Part shown: positions 16,665 to 25,790 of the stretch, one piece after another
How positions within the stretch are numbered: the first letter of the stretch is position 1
Layout: every line of letters starts with the position of its first letter
Origin: Legionella antarctica
Lineage (GTDB): Bacteria > Pseudomonadota > Gammaproteobacteria > Legionellales > Legionellaceae
Length of the DNA stretch: 64,000 bases
Reading direction: 5' to 3'
Assembly: GCF_011764505.1 (NCBI RefSeq)
Contig: NZ_AP022839.1
Coordinates: forward strand, 2,649,001 to 2,713,000
Translations under genes and position numbers: made by a program
Notes under the pieces: model-generated
Seen by the model: the letters and a program-made list of their open reading frames with translations, nothing else
The model's database searches: none
What the model was told of the DNA's origin: nothing

Positions 16665-17627
16665 CTAAATAACTACTGATGCTGCACGTATTTTTTCAAG
16701 ACAACGTAAGTAATCACCTGCAACATCCAATCCAGTTTCAGTTGAAATTTCACACAGACAAGTCGGACTGGTTACATTTATCTCGGTCAAATAATCCCCT
16801 ATCACATCGATCCCCACAAAATACAAACCTTTTGCTTTCAGGGTGGGGGCTAATTGTTCACAGATCCATTTATCTCTTGCAGAAATTGCAACAACTTCGC
16901 CTTTGGCGCCTGCTGCTAAATTACCGCGTAATTCTCCTTTGGCAGGAATACGTGCTAAAGCGTAAGGAACAGGTTCACCATTAAGTAACAAAATACGTTT
17001 ATCTCCCGCTGTTGTGATTTCAGGAATATAACGCTGAGCCATAATATTAATGTTTTGCCCTTGGGTTAGTACTTCCAGAATTACTGATAAGTTTCGCCCA
17101 TGCTGATCCACGTAAAAAACGGAACTCCCTCCCATCCCCTCCAATGGTTTAAAAATAACATGTTGATGGGTTTTCCAAAATTCTTTTAAACGTACAATGT
17201 CGCAGGAAACCAGTGTTGCAGGACAACATTGAGAAAAATTCAAAGTAAAATACTTCTCATTTGCATCACGCAGACTTTGAGGTTTATTAGCTACCAATAC
17301 CCCATCGCGTTCGGCTAACTCCAATGCATAGGTGGTATAAATATATTCCATGTTAAAGGGAGGATCTTTACGCATCAGAATGATGTCAAAATCACTCAAG
17401 GGCTGCTCACCCAAATCTTTAGTTTTAGCCCAATCACTACTGTATACATCGCCAATAGTGATGTCATAAACCCGTGAGTATGCATGTCCTTCACGACAAA
17501 ATAAATCCATCTGCGTGAAATATACACAAGACCAGCCCAAATCCTTGGCACTCTTGATCATAGCAACAGTAGTATCCTTGTGTGGCTTTAATTGATGCAA
17601 AGGATCGATAAGTACCGCGAGTTTCAT
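16665..17627 (-). CDS. gshB: Glutathione synthetase
   Basis: This 320-residue ATP-grasp enzyme opens MKLAVLIDPLHQLKPHKDTT. It contains MRKDPPFNMEYIYTTYALE (substrate loop), FKPLEGMGGSSVFYVD (ATP-binding glycine loop) and EINVTSPTCLCEI (Mg-binding, near the end), all typical of GshB. It ligates glycine to gamma-glutamylcysteine. I chose the ATG at 17627 over an upstream in-frame start because it aligns with E. coli GshB and overlaps the gshA stop (TAATG), which implies coupling in a gshA-gshB operon. Confidence 0.96.
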   Translation of the reverse strand: MKLAVLIDPLHQLKPHKDTTVAMIKSAKDLGWSCVYFTQMDLFCREGHAYSRVYDITIGDVYSSDWAKTKDLGEQPLSDFDIILMRKDPPFNMEYIYTTYALELAERDGVLVANKPQSLRDANEKYFTLNFSQCCPATLVSCDIVRLKEFWKTHQHVIFKPLEGMGGSSVFYVDQHGRNLSVILEVLTQGQNINIMAQRYIPEITTAGDKRILLLNGEPVPYALARIPAKGELRGNLAAGAKGEVVAISARDKWICEQLAPTLKAKGLYFVGIDVIGDYLTEINVTSPTCLCEISTETGLDVAGDYLRCLEKIRAASVVI

Positions 17628-18928
17628 TATTCTCCTCCAATTGCCGCAACTTCTCGTGCTGCCGCTAAAGCGGCCAGACGTGCGATCACTCCATAGACAT
17701 AAAAACGATTGGGACAATCCACTACTTCCAAATCATCACTGGGCATGTTGCAGGCTTGAGCAAAAGCCAGAGGTTCAAAATGCATTCCAGGAGCATTGAG
17801 ATTCTCATCTATCCCCCTACTCTGATGGACTCGATAAAAACCACCAACAACAAATTGACCAATCATGTAGACAACTGGCTCTGCCACAGCACCATCAGGC
17901 ATAGTTTCAAAAGTATAAACTCCTTCCTGAATAATCACCCTATCTACCTTGCGGCTTCCTTTACTAGATGACATCTTGGTACGCTGCTTTCTATTTAACT
18001 GCCGCAACTCCTCACCATCATGCACCATCATAACACTCATACCATAAGTACCATTATCAGCTTTAACTACTGCAAAGGGCCTATCCGTTATGCCATAAGT
18101 AGCATACTTATCACGCACTAATGATAGTATTTTATCTACCTCGTGGGCTAATTGTTCAACGCCCTCTTGAGCCATGAAATCAACTCGGTCTAAAGCACTA
18201 AAATAGGGATCAATTAACCAGGAATCAATGCCAGCCAACTCAGCAAACTCAGTAGCTACTTCGTTAAAAAAATGAAAATGGCTTGATTTCAAACGCGTTG
18301 CCCAGCCCAATTTTGCAGTGGGTCTAATCCGTTGTTGCAAACCCTGCAAAATTTCAGGAATACCTGAAGATAAGTCATTATTTAACATTAGAAAGCAAGG
18401 ATTAAAATTATTCAGTCCTACTCGATTCCCCTGACGTTGCAGAGGCTCTATCAATAAAGCCTCGCCATGCTCAAGAATTACTTCAAAAGGATCTTTAAGT
18501 TCTGGATCTAAACTACCAATACGCACCACAAATCCCGCCTTGGTTAATATATTGTGCAGCACGTTCAGGCTTTGTAAATAAAATTTATTACGGGTATGAC
18601 TTTCGGGAAGAATTAATATTTTAGTGCAATCAGGAATATACTCCACCAATACGGATTGTGCAGCTTGAATACATAAAGGCAAAAATTCCGGATTTAAATT
18701 ATTAAAACCCGCTGGAAATAAATTAGTATCAACTGGAGCCAGTTTAAAGCCGGCATGACGCAGATCCACTGATGAGGTTAAAGGTGGTGGGGTTTCTTTC
18801 CACTTTAGACGGAACCAGGCCTCTATTTCAGGAACCTGATTTAAAATAATTTTTTCCACATGATGTAAAGGACCTGAATGAGCGGTAGTCAAATGTGGGA
18901 CTGGGACTTCGGTGGCATTCATACTCAT
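17627..18928 (-). CDS. gshA: Glutamate-cysteine ligase, Thiobacillus-type GshA family
   Basis: A 433-residue protein upstream of and overlapping gshB. It does not resemble the E. coli GshA class but fits the second proteobacterial type (the 'gshA_ferroox' family): SVDLRHAGFKLAPVDTNLFP, ADNGTYGMSVMMVHDG and FVVGGFYRVHQSRG are landmarks I associate with it. It catalyses the first step of glutathione synthesis. Overlap with gshB supports the assignment strongly. Length is normal for this family (about 430). Confidence 0.9.
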   Translation of the reverse strand: MSMNATEVPVPHLTTAHSGPLHHVEKIILNQVPEIEAWFRLKWKETPPPLTSSVDLRHAGFKLAPVDTNLFPAGFNNLNPEFLPLCIQAAQSVLVEYIPDCTKILILPESHTRNKFYLQSLNVLHNILTKAGFVVRIGSLDPELKDPFEVILEHGEALLIEPLQRQGNRVGLNNFNPCFLMLNNDLSSGIPEILQGLQQRIRPTAKLGWATRLKSSHFHFFNEVATEFAELAGIDSWLIDPYFSALDRVDFMAQEGVEQLAHEVDKILSLVRDKYATYGITDRPFAVVKADNGTYGMSVMMVHDGEELRQLNRKQRTKMSSSKGSRKVDRVIIQEGVYTFETMPDGAVAEPVVYMIGQFVVGGFYRVHQSRGIDENLNAPGMHFEPLAFAQACNMPSDDLEVVDCPNRFYVYGVIARLAALAAAREVAAIGGE

Positions 18929-19098
18929 ACCCGTTATATTTTGAATGGATTAATGGTACCGATGTTGATGATAAAATGAAAGATCTACCTGATTTTATGT
19001 CTCAGAAGTTCTTTGATATAGTAATCCCTAAAATACTATGGAGCTATCTTCATGATAGACAAGAAGTTATATCAGTCTGGTAAAAAAATCACTGCTTT

Positions 19099-21201
19099 CT
19101 ACCGAAAATGGCTGTCTGCTGATTGGTCAACACCATTATTTTCCATCCAGCATTTATTAAATCCACTCAAATTCATTAAAGTTTCTATATCCTCAGCAAT
19201 TTCTGGAACGGTATTGAGATGAGCTACACTCTTAAAAAAAAAGAGACCATCATAATTCGCTTGCAATTGTTTTAAAGCTTTAGAAAACTCCATATAGCCG
19301 GCTGGTATGGGGAAGAGCATAGCAGAAGTAGAGCATAACCTGGACTGGGATTGTAAATCATATTTTTTTAGTATCGTCTCAAGATTCTGTTTAAAGGTCT
19401 TTTCATACTCCTCCAGCGTTTCAACCAATTGCTGTGATATCTCCCGATACTGAGTATCCACATTTACCTGGCTTAACTCTTCAGCAGAGTAATCAACTGT
19501 TTGCAACCCTTCTTTGTTTCCCAAATAGATAAGATCAATTCGTTTATTATCCTCAAGCAGCTGCTCTTGATGCTCTATAATGTAGTCCGTACGTAACATG
19601 CCCTGTATATGCTGCTGAACCCGTTCTTTTTTACTGTAAGCATCCAGACGATTCGGATTGAATTCTATAGACCATCTAAGGGAATGAGTCATAAATAAAA
19701 AATTCATCAATAGATAATTGGTACGACAATTAACATCAGGAAATAAATGTAATATCTCCAACTCATGAACCAACTCGTCAATTATTTCAATAATTTCCAT
19801 AGGGCATTTTGCCAAGCCAATGGTATTTTGATATTTTTTCAGGGCTACATTAGCCCACTTTTCTGCGAGTTTTGGCTCAGGTGTGCAAAGAGAAATATCA
19901 TTTGAATTCTGGATGCGAGCATAAATAGTTTTTGCCAGTGTTTCAAGTTCAGGACCAGTACACTCTTTAATATTGATCGCGGATGACTCAATATTTCCAG
20001 CTGCTGCTACTGCATTCGCACGGGCATGGATTAGATCATATTGAAGCTCCATTTTTGTTGACCTTCTGGAAAATTTCCTTGCTGAATCACAATAGTAATA
20101 GCTTAAATTACCCCAAAATTGAGATCGAGCTACTTTTTTATCGGGCTTAAAATTTTCCAGGAAGTCCTTAACAATCCTTTTTACATCCTTATACGCAATC
20201 TCTTTTTCTTTGCAGGTTTCTCTGATAGCTCTATTCTCAAATTCCTCTATTTTTATAATCATCTCGTTGGTTAATTCCCCGGCTGCATCGAAGTATTGCT
20301 TCCAGGGCTTTTCCTCCTGGATAATGGAATACATATTCCAACAAAAAGTAGCAACAACATTGCTTCTTTTGACAGGACCAATTCTAAAACCAGTTGCTTC
20401 GTTATCGTTCTTGATTCGTTGTAATAACTCCTTAATACCATCAATTGTTACTGCATCAGAACTCAAAGAAAAAGCATTGTAGCTTGTTCTAAAGAGTCCC
20501 CTCCTATCCTCCGTTGAACCGAAAAAAACACTATCGCTTAATAGCTTTTGAACTGTTTGTATGTGTTCAAGGGTAAAATGATTTAACGTTAGAGGGAACC
20601 GATTGCACAGGAACGTTGTTGTTTGAAATAAATCATAGATACAACCGTTCCCATTCGGCTCTCTTGCATTATAATGACGCCAATTTTCAAAATTGAGAAA
20701 ATGCTGATGATCAGTAAAAAGCATAAAAAGTAATTCATCAGGTATTTGTTTTAAATAAAGTAAAGGAGGTTTGTTTAATTGTAATTTTGAATCCTCAACT
20801 AAACTAAAAGAGGAGATTTGTGCGACTTCACGATCCCGCATACCCAACTCATCGAAAGGTAGCTTAAACCCTTTCACATAGACGTTTTTAATAAATAATG
20901 AGCATTTTTTTGCCTTTTCTTTATCTGAGCGCAATCCCTGAATTTCTTTACAAAACTTTAGAGTATTTTTTTCATTTAGATCGCCTTCTGCTTCTATCTC
21001 TAATTCCATGATACCCGCAGTAGCCATCTGTTTTTTTAAGTCAAAAGACTTATCTCTGTTAGCTCTTTCAAGACTTGGATAGACTAAATATTCCTTGCGT
21101 AATATTGCCCGTTCTATAATTTGAGCGATTTTTGTAGCGCACCCCGCATCATTATAAAATGTGGATAAATCGGGAATAAGTATATAGCGTTTTAAAGGCA
21201 T
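19099..21201 (-). CDS. Large protein with degenerate Fic-like motif, candidate effector
   Basis: This 700-residue soluble protein has no signal peptide or membrane segment. At residues about 485-495 it has HLFPDVNCRTN, matching the Fic core (HPFxDGNGRxxR) at His, Phe, Asp, Asn and Arg but with Gly replaced by Val. Downstream NPNRLDAYS parallels NPNSLDGFS in the Fic protein at 42905. A long N-terminal region (1-300) of unknown fold precedes it. Fic enzymes AMPylate or phosphocholinate host GTPases in Legionella (AnkX). The C-terminus (…VDQSADSHFR) is polar. The effector role is inferred from size, novelty and motif. Confidence 0.65.
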   Translation of the reverse strand: MPLKRYILIPDLSTFYNDAGCATKIAQIIERAILRKEYLVYPSLERANRDKSFDLKKQMATAGIMELEIEAEGDLNEKNTLKFCKEIQGLRSDKEKAKKCSLFIKNVYVKGFKLPFDELGMRDREVAQISSFSLVEDSKLQLNKPPLLYLKQIPDELLFMLFTDHQHFLNFENWRHYNAREPNGNGCIYDLFQTTTFLCNRFPLTLNHFTLEHIQTVQKLLSDSVFFGSTEDRRGLFRTSYNAFSLSSDAVTIDGIKELLQRIKNDNEATGFRIGPVKRSNVVATFCWNMYSIIQEEKPWKQYFDAAGELTNEMIIKIEEFENRAIRETCKEKEIAYKDVKRIVKDFLENFKPDKKVARSQFWGNLSYYYCDSARKFSRRSTKMELQYDLIHARANAVAAAGNIESSAINIKECTGPELETLAKTIYARIQNSNDISLCTPEPKLAEKWANVALKKYQNTIGLAKCPMEIIEIIDELVHELEILHLFPDVNCRTNYLLMNFLFMTHSLRWSIEFNPNRLDAYSKKERVQQHIQGMLRTDYIIEHQEQLLEDNKRIDLIYLGNKEGLQTVDYSAEELSQVNVDTQYREISQQLVETLEEYEKTFKQNLETILKKYDLQSQSRLCSTSAMLFPIPAGYMEFSKALKQLQANYDGLFFFKSVAHLNTVPEIAEDIETLMNLSGFNKCWMENNGVDQSADSHFR

Positions 21202-21314
21202 GGGAGCTCTTTTGAGATCATCATATAAAAATTATGGCATTAAACGATAATAAATCAAAAAATTGACCTTTACGAAGTAAACATAAATACCAAAGTTTCG
21301 TAGTTAAACGGTTC

Positions 21315-22259
21315 TTGAAATGGCATAATCAATCATCATTCAGGCTTATTTGCTTTCTTTGTATGCACCCACTTAAAACTATAAAAGCACTCTTGCTTCT
21401 CATTCTCCTGGGTATTATTTGGGGTTCTGGTTACACTTTGGCTAAATTCGCCATGATTAATGGAGTCTCGCCACTAGGGTATGCGTTCTGGCAATCTTTA
21501 GGCCCGGCTGTGTTATTGACTTGCTTTTGCCTTGGAACGAAGAAAACATCCATGCTCAATCCCCAACATTGGCCTTATTTTCTCTTGTGCGGGCTGATTG
21601 GTATTGCCATTCCCAATACCAATATGTACTTTATAGCCAGCCATATTCCAGCTGGAGTATTGGCTGTTCTGGTTAATACGGTTCCTTTAATAGTTTATCC
21701 TCTAGCACTCATATCTGGTCAAGAAAAGCACGATAAGTGGCGGTTTTTAGCTTTATTACTCGGCATGACAGGAATATTACTCATTATAGGAATTAACACT
21801 GCAGGACTTTATTCCAGCTGGACCCTGTTGGCCATGATAACTCCCCTGGGTTTTGCACTGTGTTCTTTGTATATAGGTGCCAAACAACCCCAGGAATTAA
21901 ACTCTCTGCAGGCAGCAAGCGGCATGTTGCTTACAGCATCTATCTTACTTATCCCTATGGTCATTAATCAACATGCCTTTTACTCGTTATCAGGACCATT
22001 GACTGTTGTTAAACAAATTATTATTTTAGAAATTATATTATCCAGTTTAGGATATTTACTCTTTTTTATTCTTATCCGCATGGCAGGTCCGGTATTTTAT
22101 AGTCTAACTGGAGGGATAGTTTCATTAACTGGCCTCTTCTGGGGTTATTTGGTCTTTGGTGAAACACCTACTTCTGTTCAAAGTGTAGCGGTGGCTTTAG
22201 TTATTTTTTCCCTTTTTCTGTTATCATGGAGACAGTCGAGACAAACTCAAGGAGCTTGA
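21315..22259 (+). CDS. EamA/DMT-superfamily transporter
   Basis: This inner-membrane protein of 298-314 residues has ten predicted helices in two EamA repeats. The first repeat begins ALLLLILLGIIWGSGYTLAKF and the second around PLGFALCSLYIGAKQPQ; the end FWGYLVFGETPTSVQSVAVALVIF is typical of the family. It probably exports metabolites or drugs. The ATG at 21315 gives an extra 16-residue lead; the ATG at 21364 (MHPLKTIKAL) is equally plausible. Its stop lies 3 bp before the start of the next gene, forming an operon with it and the rhodanese gene. Confidence 0.85.
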   Translation: MKWHNQSSFRLICFLCMHPLKTIKALLLLILLGIIWGSGYTLAKFAMINGVSPLGYAFWQSLGPAVLLTCFCLGTKKTSMLNPQHWPYFLLCGLIGIAIPNTNMYFIASHIPAGVLAVLVNTVPLIVYPLALISGQEKHDKWRFLALLLGMTGILLIIGINTAGLYSSWTLLAMITPLGFALCSLYIGAKQPQELNSLQAASGMLLTASILLIPMVINQHAFYSLSGPLTVVKQIIILEIILSSLGYLLFFILIRMAGPVFYSLTGGIVSLTGLFWGYLVFGETPTSVQSVAVALVIFSLFLLSWRQSRQTQGA

Positions 22260-22262
22260 TTG

Positions 22263-22544
22263 ATGCTAAGTGAACTAGCAAAGCAGTTTGCTACGCAAAT
22301 CCAGTCGTTTTTTTATTTAATTATGTTAATTAATGGCATCTTACATTTCATATTTGCAGGGGCCGTAGCACGTGATGCAGGTAATTTATATAGACTGGGA
22401 CAAAAACCAGTTTTAGTTTCTGCGCCAACATGGGCCTTTGCTACTTTGATTGGTGGTGTATTTACTGCAACAATATATTGGATTCTCCACCACTCCACAT
22501 TAACAAGACCAGCACTGAGAGAAAGACCCTATGACAAAGCATGA
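22263..22544 (+). CDS. Small two-helix membrane protein of unknown function
   Basis: A 93-residue protein with two hydrophobic segments (about residues 17-36 and 54-74). The ATG at 22263 has AAGGAG eight bases upstream (22249-22254) and is preferred over the in-frame TTG one codon earlier. The end overlaps the rhodanese gene by 14 bp, so the two are translationally linked. I do not recognise the family; a membrane accessory to the neighbouring transporter or rhodanese is possible but unsupported. Confidence 0.75.
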   Translation: MLSELAKQFATQIQSFFYLIMLINGILHFIFAGAVARDAGNLYRLGQKPVLVSAPTWAFATLIGGVFTATIYWILHHSTLTRPALRERPYDKA

Positions 22545-22863
22545 AATTAAAACTATAGACGTTCATGAATTAAAAAATAAAATGGATGGGCAGCAAGACT
22601 TATGTTTAATTGACGTTCGTGAATTGGAAGAATGGCAGGCAGTCCGTATTCCAGGAGCTCATCATATTCCTAAAGATACTATTAGCGCCAACATAGAAAC
22701 TAAAGTTTCCGATAAAAAACATCCAGTCTATCTTCATTGCCGTGGCGGTGTCAGGTCGCTCCATGCGGCACAGAGCTTAATAGATATGGGCTATCAAGAA
22801 GTGTACTCTGTAAATGGAGGGATTACTGAGTGGGCTATGTTTGGTTATCCGGTTAAGGAATGA
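22531..22863 (+). CDS. Single-domain rhodanese-like sulfurtransferase
   Basis: This 110-residue cytoplasmic protein consists of one rhodanese domain: LCLIDVRELEEWQAVRIPGA at the N-side, the active-site loop HCRGGVRS with the persulfide-forming Cys, and GYQEVYSVNGGITEWAMFGYP at the end. This resembles GlpE/PspE-type and UBA/THIF-linked rhodaneses. It carries sulfane sulfur, with the physiological acceptor unknown. It is the last gene of a three-gene rightward operon. Confidence 0.9.
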   Translation: MTKHEIKTIDVHELKNKMDGQQDLCLIDVRELEEWQAVRIPGAHHIPKDTISANIETKVSDKKHPVYLHCRGGVRSLHAAQSLIDMGYQEVYSVNGGITEWAMFGYPVKE

Positions 22864-22867
22864 ATTA

Positions 22868-22888
22868 TACCCCCTAAATAAGGGGGTA
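22868..22888 (+). terminator. Hairpin between convergent genes
   Basis: TACCCCCT-AAATA-AGGGGGTA forms a perfect 8-bp stem, 4 bp after the rhodanese stop and just before the end of the leftward 22892 gene. A short AGTTTC follows. Likely shared by both genes. Confidence 0.6.
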
Positions 22889-22891
22889 GTT

Positions 22892-23599
22892 TCATAATCT
22901 GTCTATCGTTGGCCCTGCTATAACACAATCCTTTTTCACAGGTTCAACAGAACTACTGCCAAAAATACTCCCAAATCCTAAATATCCTCTGGACACGACT
23001 ACTGGCTTCTTAGCCTCCAGTTCCTCGAGATGTCGCTCTTTAGCTCTTTGTATGACCTCCATTCCCCAGGTATGAACTTTAGTCGATAAAGTAATAATGT
23101 CTGATTCAACTGAATATCCTTTGATGTCGAAAGGCTGCTCTTCTAAATAACCCTTTTTAGGTTTAGCGGATTTATAGACGTGCATTAGGAGAAACTTCCT
23201 TAAAGACCCATACATATCTACTAAATCAGCAGTGTCTGGGTAGTTATTTGTATTAAGGTCAAGAGACGCGGTTAAATGATTATATAGGGTGCTTCTTTCT
23301 GGTGAGACATAGGGGAATGTAGTTTCGTAAATTACTTTAATTTGATCGCGAATATAAAAAGTTATCGCATTTAAAATGCGTGCTTGTATTCTACGCGCCT
23401 CTTCGGTTTTTGGATTAACAGCATCCAAAAGTGCGATGGTTTTAAGTAATAACCGGGCTTGAATTCTTCTGTCATCAGGCAGTTTCTCTATAGACTCTTC
23501 AAGTTTTAGTGGGTCAAGTCCTTTGGATTTGATTTCAGTGACGATACTTTCTTTTATACTTGTTTTAAGCAGATCATAGGCTACCAGGGTAAATGACAT
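22892..23599 (-). CDS. Unknown 235-residue protein, candidate effector
   Basis: A soluble, mostly helical protein, MSFTLVAYDLLKTSIKESIV…, not recognised. Features are two repeats of RRIQAR (about residues 45 and 68), a basic/acidic middle, and a Gly/Ser-rich tail (GYLGFGSIFGSSSVEPVKK). No signal peptide or membrane helices are seen. Convergent to the rhodanese gene and monocistronic. Legionella genomes carry many such orphan proteins delivered by Dot/Icm, and the composition fits, but there is no direct evidence. AAGGAGAA lies upstream of the ATG. Confidence 0.65.
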   Translation of the reverse strand: MSFTLVAYDLLKTSIKESIVTEIKSKGLDPLKLEESIEKLPDDRRIQARLLLKTIALLDAVNPKTEEARRIQARILNAITFYIRDQIKVIYETTFPYVSPERSTLYNHLTASLDLNTNNYPDTADLVDMYGSLRKFLLMHVYKSAKPKKGYLEEQPFDIKGYSVESDIITLSTKVHTWGMEVIQRAKERHLEELEAKKPVVVSRGYLGFGSIFGSSSVEPVKKDCVIAGPTIDRL

Positions 23600-23823
23600 T
23601 GTACATTCTCCTTATACTCCATTAAAAGGATGGTGAAATCTATTCCACCGGAATGTCAGTTTAAACTAATTATCTATTTTCGTCATATAATTTTTCCGCA
23701 CTAATTGATTTTTTTTTGGCCTAGGGTTTTGATTTTAACATTTAAAAAACATTTCTTTCTTGCTTTTAGCTGCTTTTCCACGATATTTTAGCGTCAAATT
23801 TTCTTTTAATAATTCAACACATT

Positions 23824-25467
23824 ATGAAAACAATTACGTGCAGCATACTTCTTCTTATCACCAGTGTTATGAGTCATGCGCAAAGCAATCAACCAAGACT
23901 TATAGTACAACTAGTTGTTGATCAATTAAGAGGTGATTTAATTCATCAATATCAAAAACAGTTTGGCAGCAACGGTTTTAATTATTTATTAAACCATGGG
24001 ATTAATTACCATAATGCCCATCATCCTCATGCAAATACTACAACATGTGCGGGACATGCAACCATAGCTACTGGCAGCGTCCCTTCCATACATGGAGTGG
24101 TTAATAATGAATGGTATGATAGAAAGTCCAGAAAAATAACCTATTGCATGGAGGATTTTAAAACCAGTATTCTACCTACTATACATACCCGAAAAAAAAA
24201 TCCAGGACGCTCTCCCTTCAATTTAAACGTTTCTACTCTAAGTGATGAAATACTACTGGCCGATAAAGGAAAAGCTTTTGGAGTATCTTTAAAAGATCGG
24301 GCTGCAATTACACTGGCTGGCCACTCAGGTAAGGCATTTTGGTTTGATAAAATTAACGGGGGATTCGTCACTTCCAGTTATTATTATTCTGCTTATCCTC
24401 AATGGGTTCAAGAATGGAATAAACAATATAAACCCGTGCAATACAGTTGGAGTCTAGGTCGCCCGTTAGAGGAATACTACAATGCAAATAACCCGACTTT
24501 TCACCATAATTATGAAAATTTTGGTCAAACCTTCCCCCACCATATTTCAAATCCTCCTACTGAGGAGTATTTCACTTATTTGTCCAGAACCCCTAAAGCG
24601 GATCAATTAACAGCCGACTTTGCAGAGCAACTTTTAATACAGGAACAATTGGGATTATCGGTAAATAAAACAGATTATTTAGCAATAAGTTTTTCTGCAG
24701 TTGATACTATTGGTCATCAATTTGGCCCAAACAGTCTGGAGGCTGAAGATAACTTAATAGAACTGGATAAAACTTTAGGCCATCTCCTTGCCGTTATTGA
24801 TAAACAGGTTGGTCTCAAAAATACACTTGTAATCCTGACCGCAGATCATGGTATTAATGACAGTCCAGCATACCTGAAAATGCATCACATTCATGAGGTC
24901 AAGCCAATCGATATTAAATCAATAGAACAACAGATTCGTGCTCAGTTAAAAACACGCTACACACTCCCTCCGGAAGTGTTGCTGTCCATTACCCCCCCTT
25001 ATATTTATCTGGATCACCAAATTATTAATGATCATCATCTTAATTTAACCAATGTCTCTCAATACTTATCCGAAATAGTAACTCAACAACCGGGTGTATT
25101 TAAAGCTTATCCTCTGCCTGTTACAACCACTGAAAAAGATTGGCTCAGTGCGAAGGTGAATAAAATGGCTTATCCCTATCGCGCAGGAGACATCTATATA
25201 GTTCAACCACCTTACCAATCCAATGGCAGCAAAAATGATAATAGAGTAACTCATGGAAGCCCATGGCAATATGACAGTTATGTTCCCCTATTATTTGTCC
25301 ATCCGAGTTTCAATGCCCGAATGATCTCACGGCCCGTTAAAACAACAGACATAGCGCCAACTTTGGCCGCTGTATTGATGATAAAGCAACCCTCTGGAAC
25401 AGTGGGACAGCCTTTATCTGAAGTATTGAGCGCATTTAATGGAAAAAATATGCTTAAGAGAAATTAA
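23824..25467 (+). CDS. PafA-like alkaline phosphatase / type I phosphodiesterase, secreted
   Basis: This 547-residue alkaline-phosphatase-superfamily enzyme has an N-terminal signal peptide (cleavage about SHAQS). LIVQLVVDQLRGD supplies a metal-binding Asp, and TTTCAGHATIATGSVPSIHG carries the Thr nucleophile as in PafA. DTIGHQFGP and TADHG give the second Asp/His set, and THGSPWQYDSYVPLLF the last His. It should hydrolyse phosphate monoesters, possibly diesters, in the periplasm or outside the cell; Legionella secretes several phosphatases through its type II system. It looks complete and monocistronic. Confidence 0.87.
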   Translation: MKTITCSILLLITSVMSHAQSNQPRLIVQLVVDQLRGDLIHQYQKQFGSNGFNYLLNHGINYHNAHHPHANTTTCAGHATIATGSVPSIHGVVNNEWYDRKSRKITYCMEDFKTSILPTIHTRKKNPGRSPFNLNVSTLSDEILLADKGKAFGVSLKDRAAITLAGHSGKAFWFDKINGGFVTSSYYYSAYPQWVQEWNKQYKPVQYSWSLGRPLEEYYNANNPTFHHNYENFGQTFPHHISNPPTEEYFTYLSRTPKADQLTADFAEQLLIQEQLGLSVNKTDYLAISFSAVDTIGHQFGPNSLEAEDNLIELDKTLGHLLAVIDKQVGLKNTLVILTADHGINDSPAYLKMHHIHEVKPIDIKSIEQQIRAQLKTRYTLPPEVLLSITPPYIYLDHQIINDHHLNLTNVSQYLSEIVTQQPGVFKAYPLPVTTTEKDWLSAKVNKMAYPYRAGDIYIVQPPYQSNGSKNDNRVTHGSPWQYDSYVPLLFVHPSFNARMISRPVKTTDIAPTLAAVLMIKQPSGTVGQPLSEVLSAFNGKNMLKRN

Positions 25468-25790
25468 TTTTTTGCAGTATTGCAAAGTGAATAACCATTG
25501 GTGACCGATCATCCAAGGATAAGGTTGTAATCTTTTGGTTATTCGCTGCCACCCAGACAAAAATCCAAAGTCAGACGATGCAGAAAAATTCATCAAACTG
25601 ACCAATCAAGAATATTTTATTGAGTTTAGAGTTGAGAGATTTCCATGACAAACTTTTCTCAATTCAACCGAAAATTGAAAATCAATCCTTAACATGATTT
25701 AGGCCTAACCGGAGGACAGTACTTTTCCCCCGGTACTTAAAAAACTCATTCAATTAACCCGACTTAGTGTTTATTCTACTTCTAGTAAGC
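25468..25790. other. Gap between convergent phosphatase and symporter genes
   Basis: No supported ORF, RNA gene or clear intrinsic terminator is seen in these 323 bp. Short open frames are present but have neither start signals nor recognisable motifs. Confidence 0.4.
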
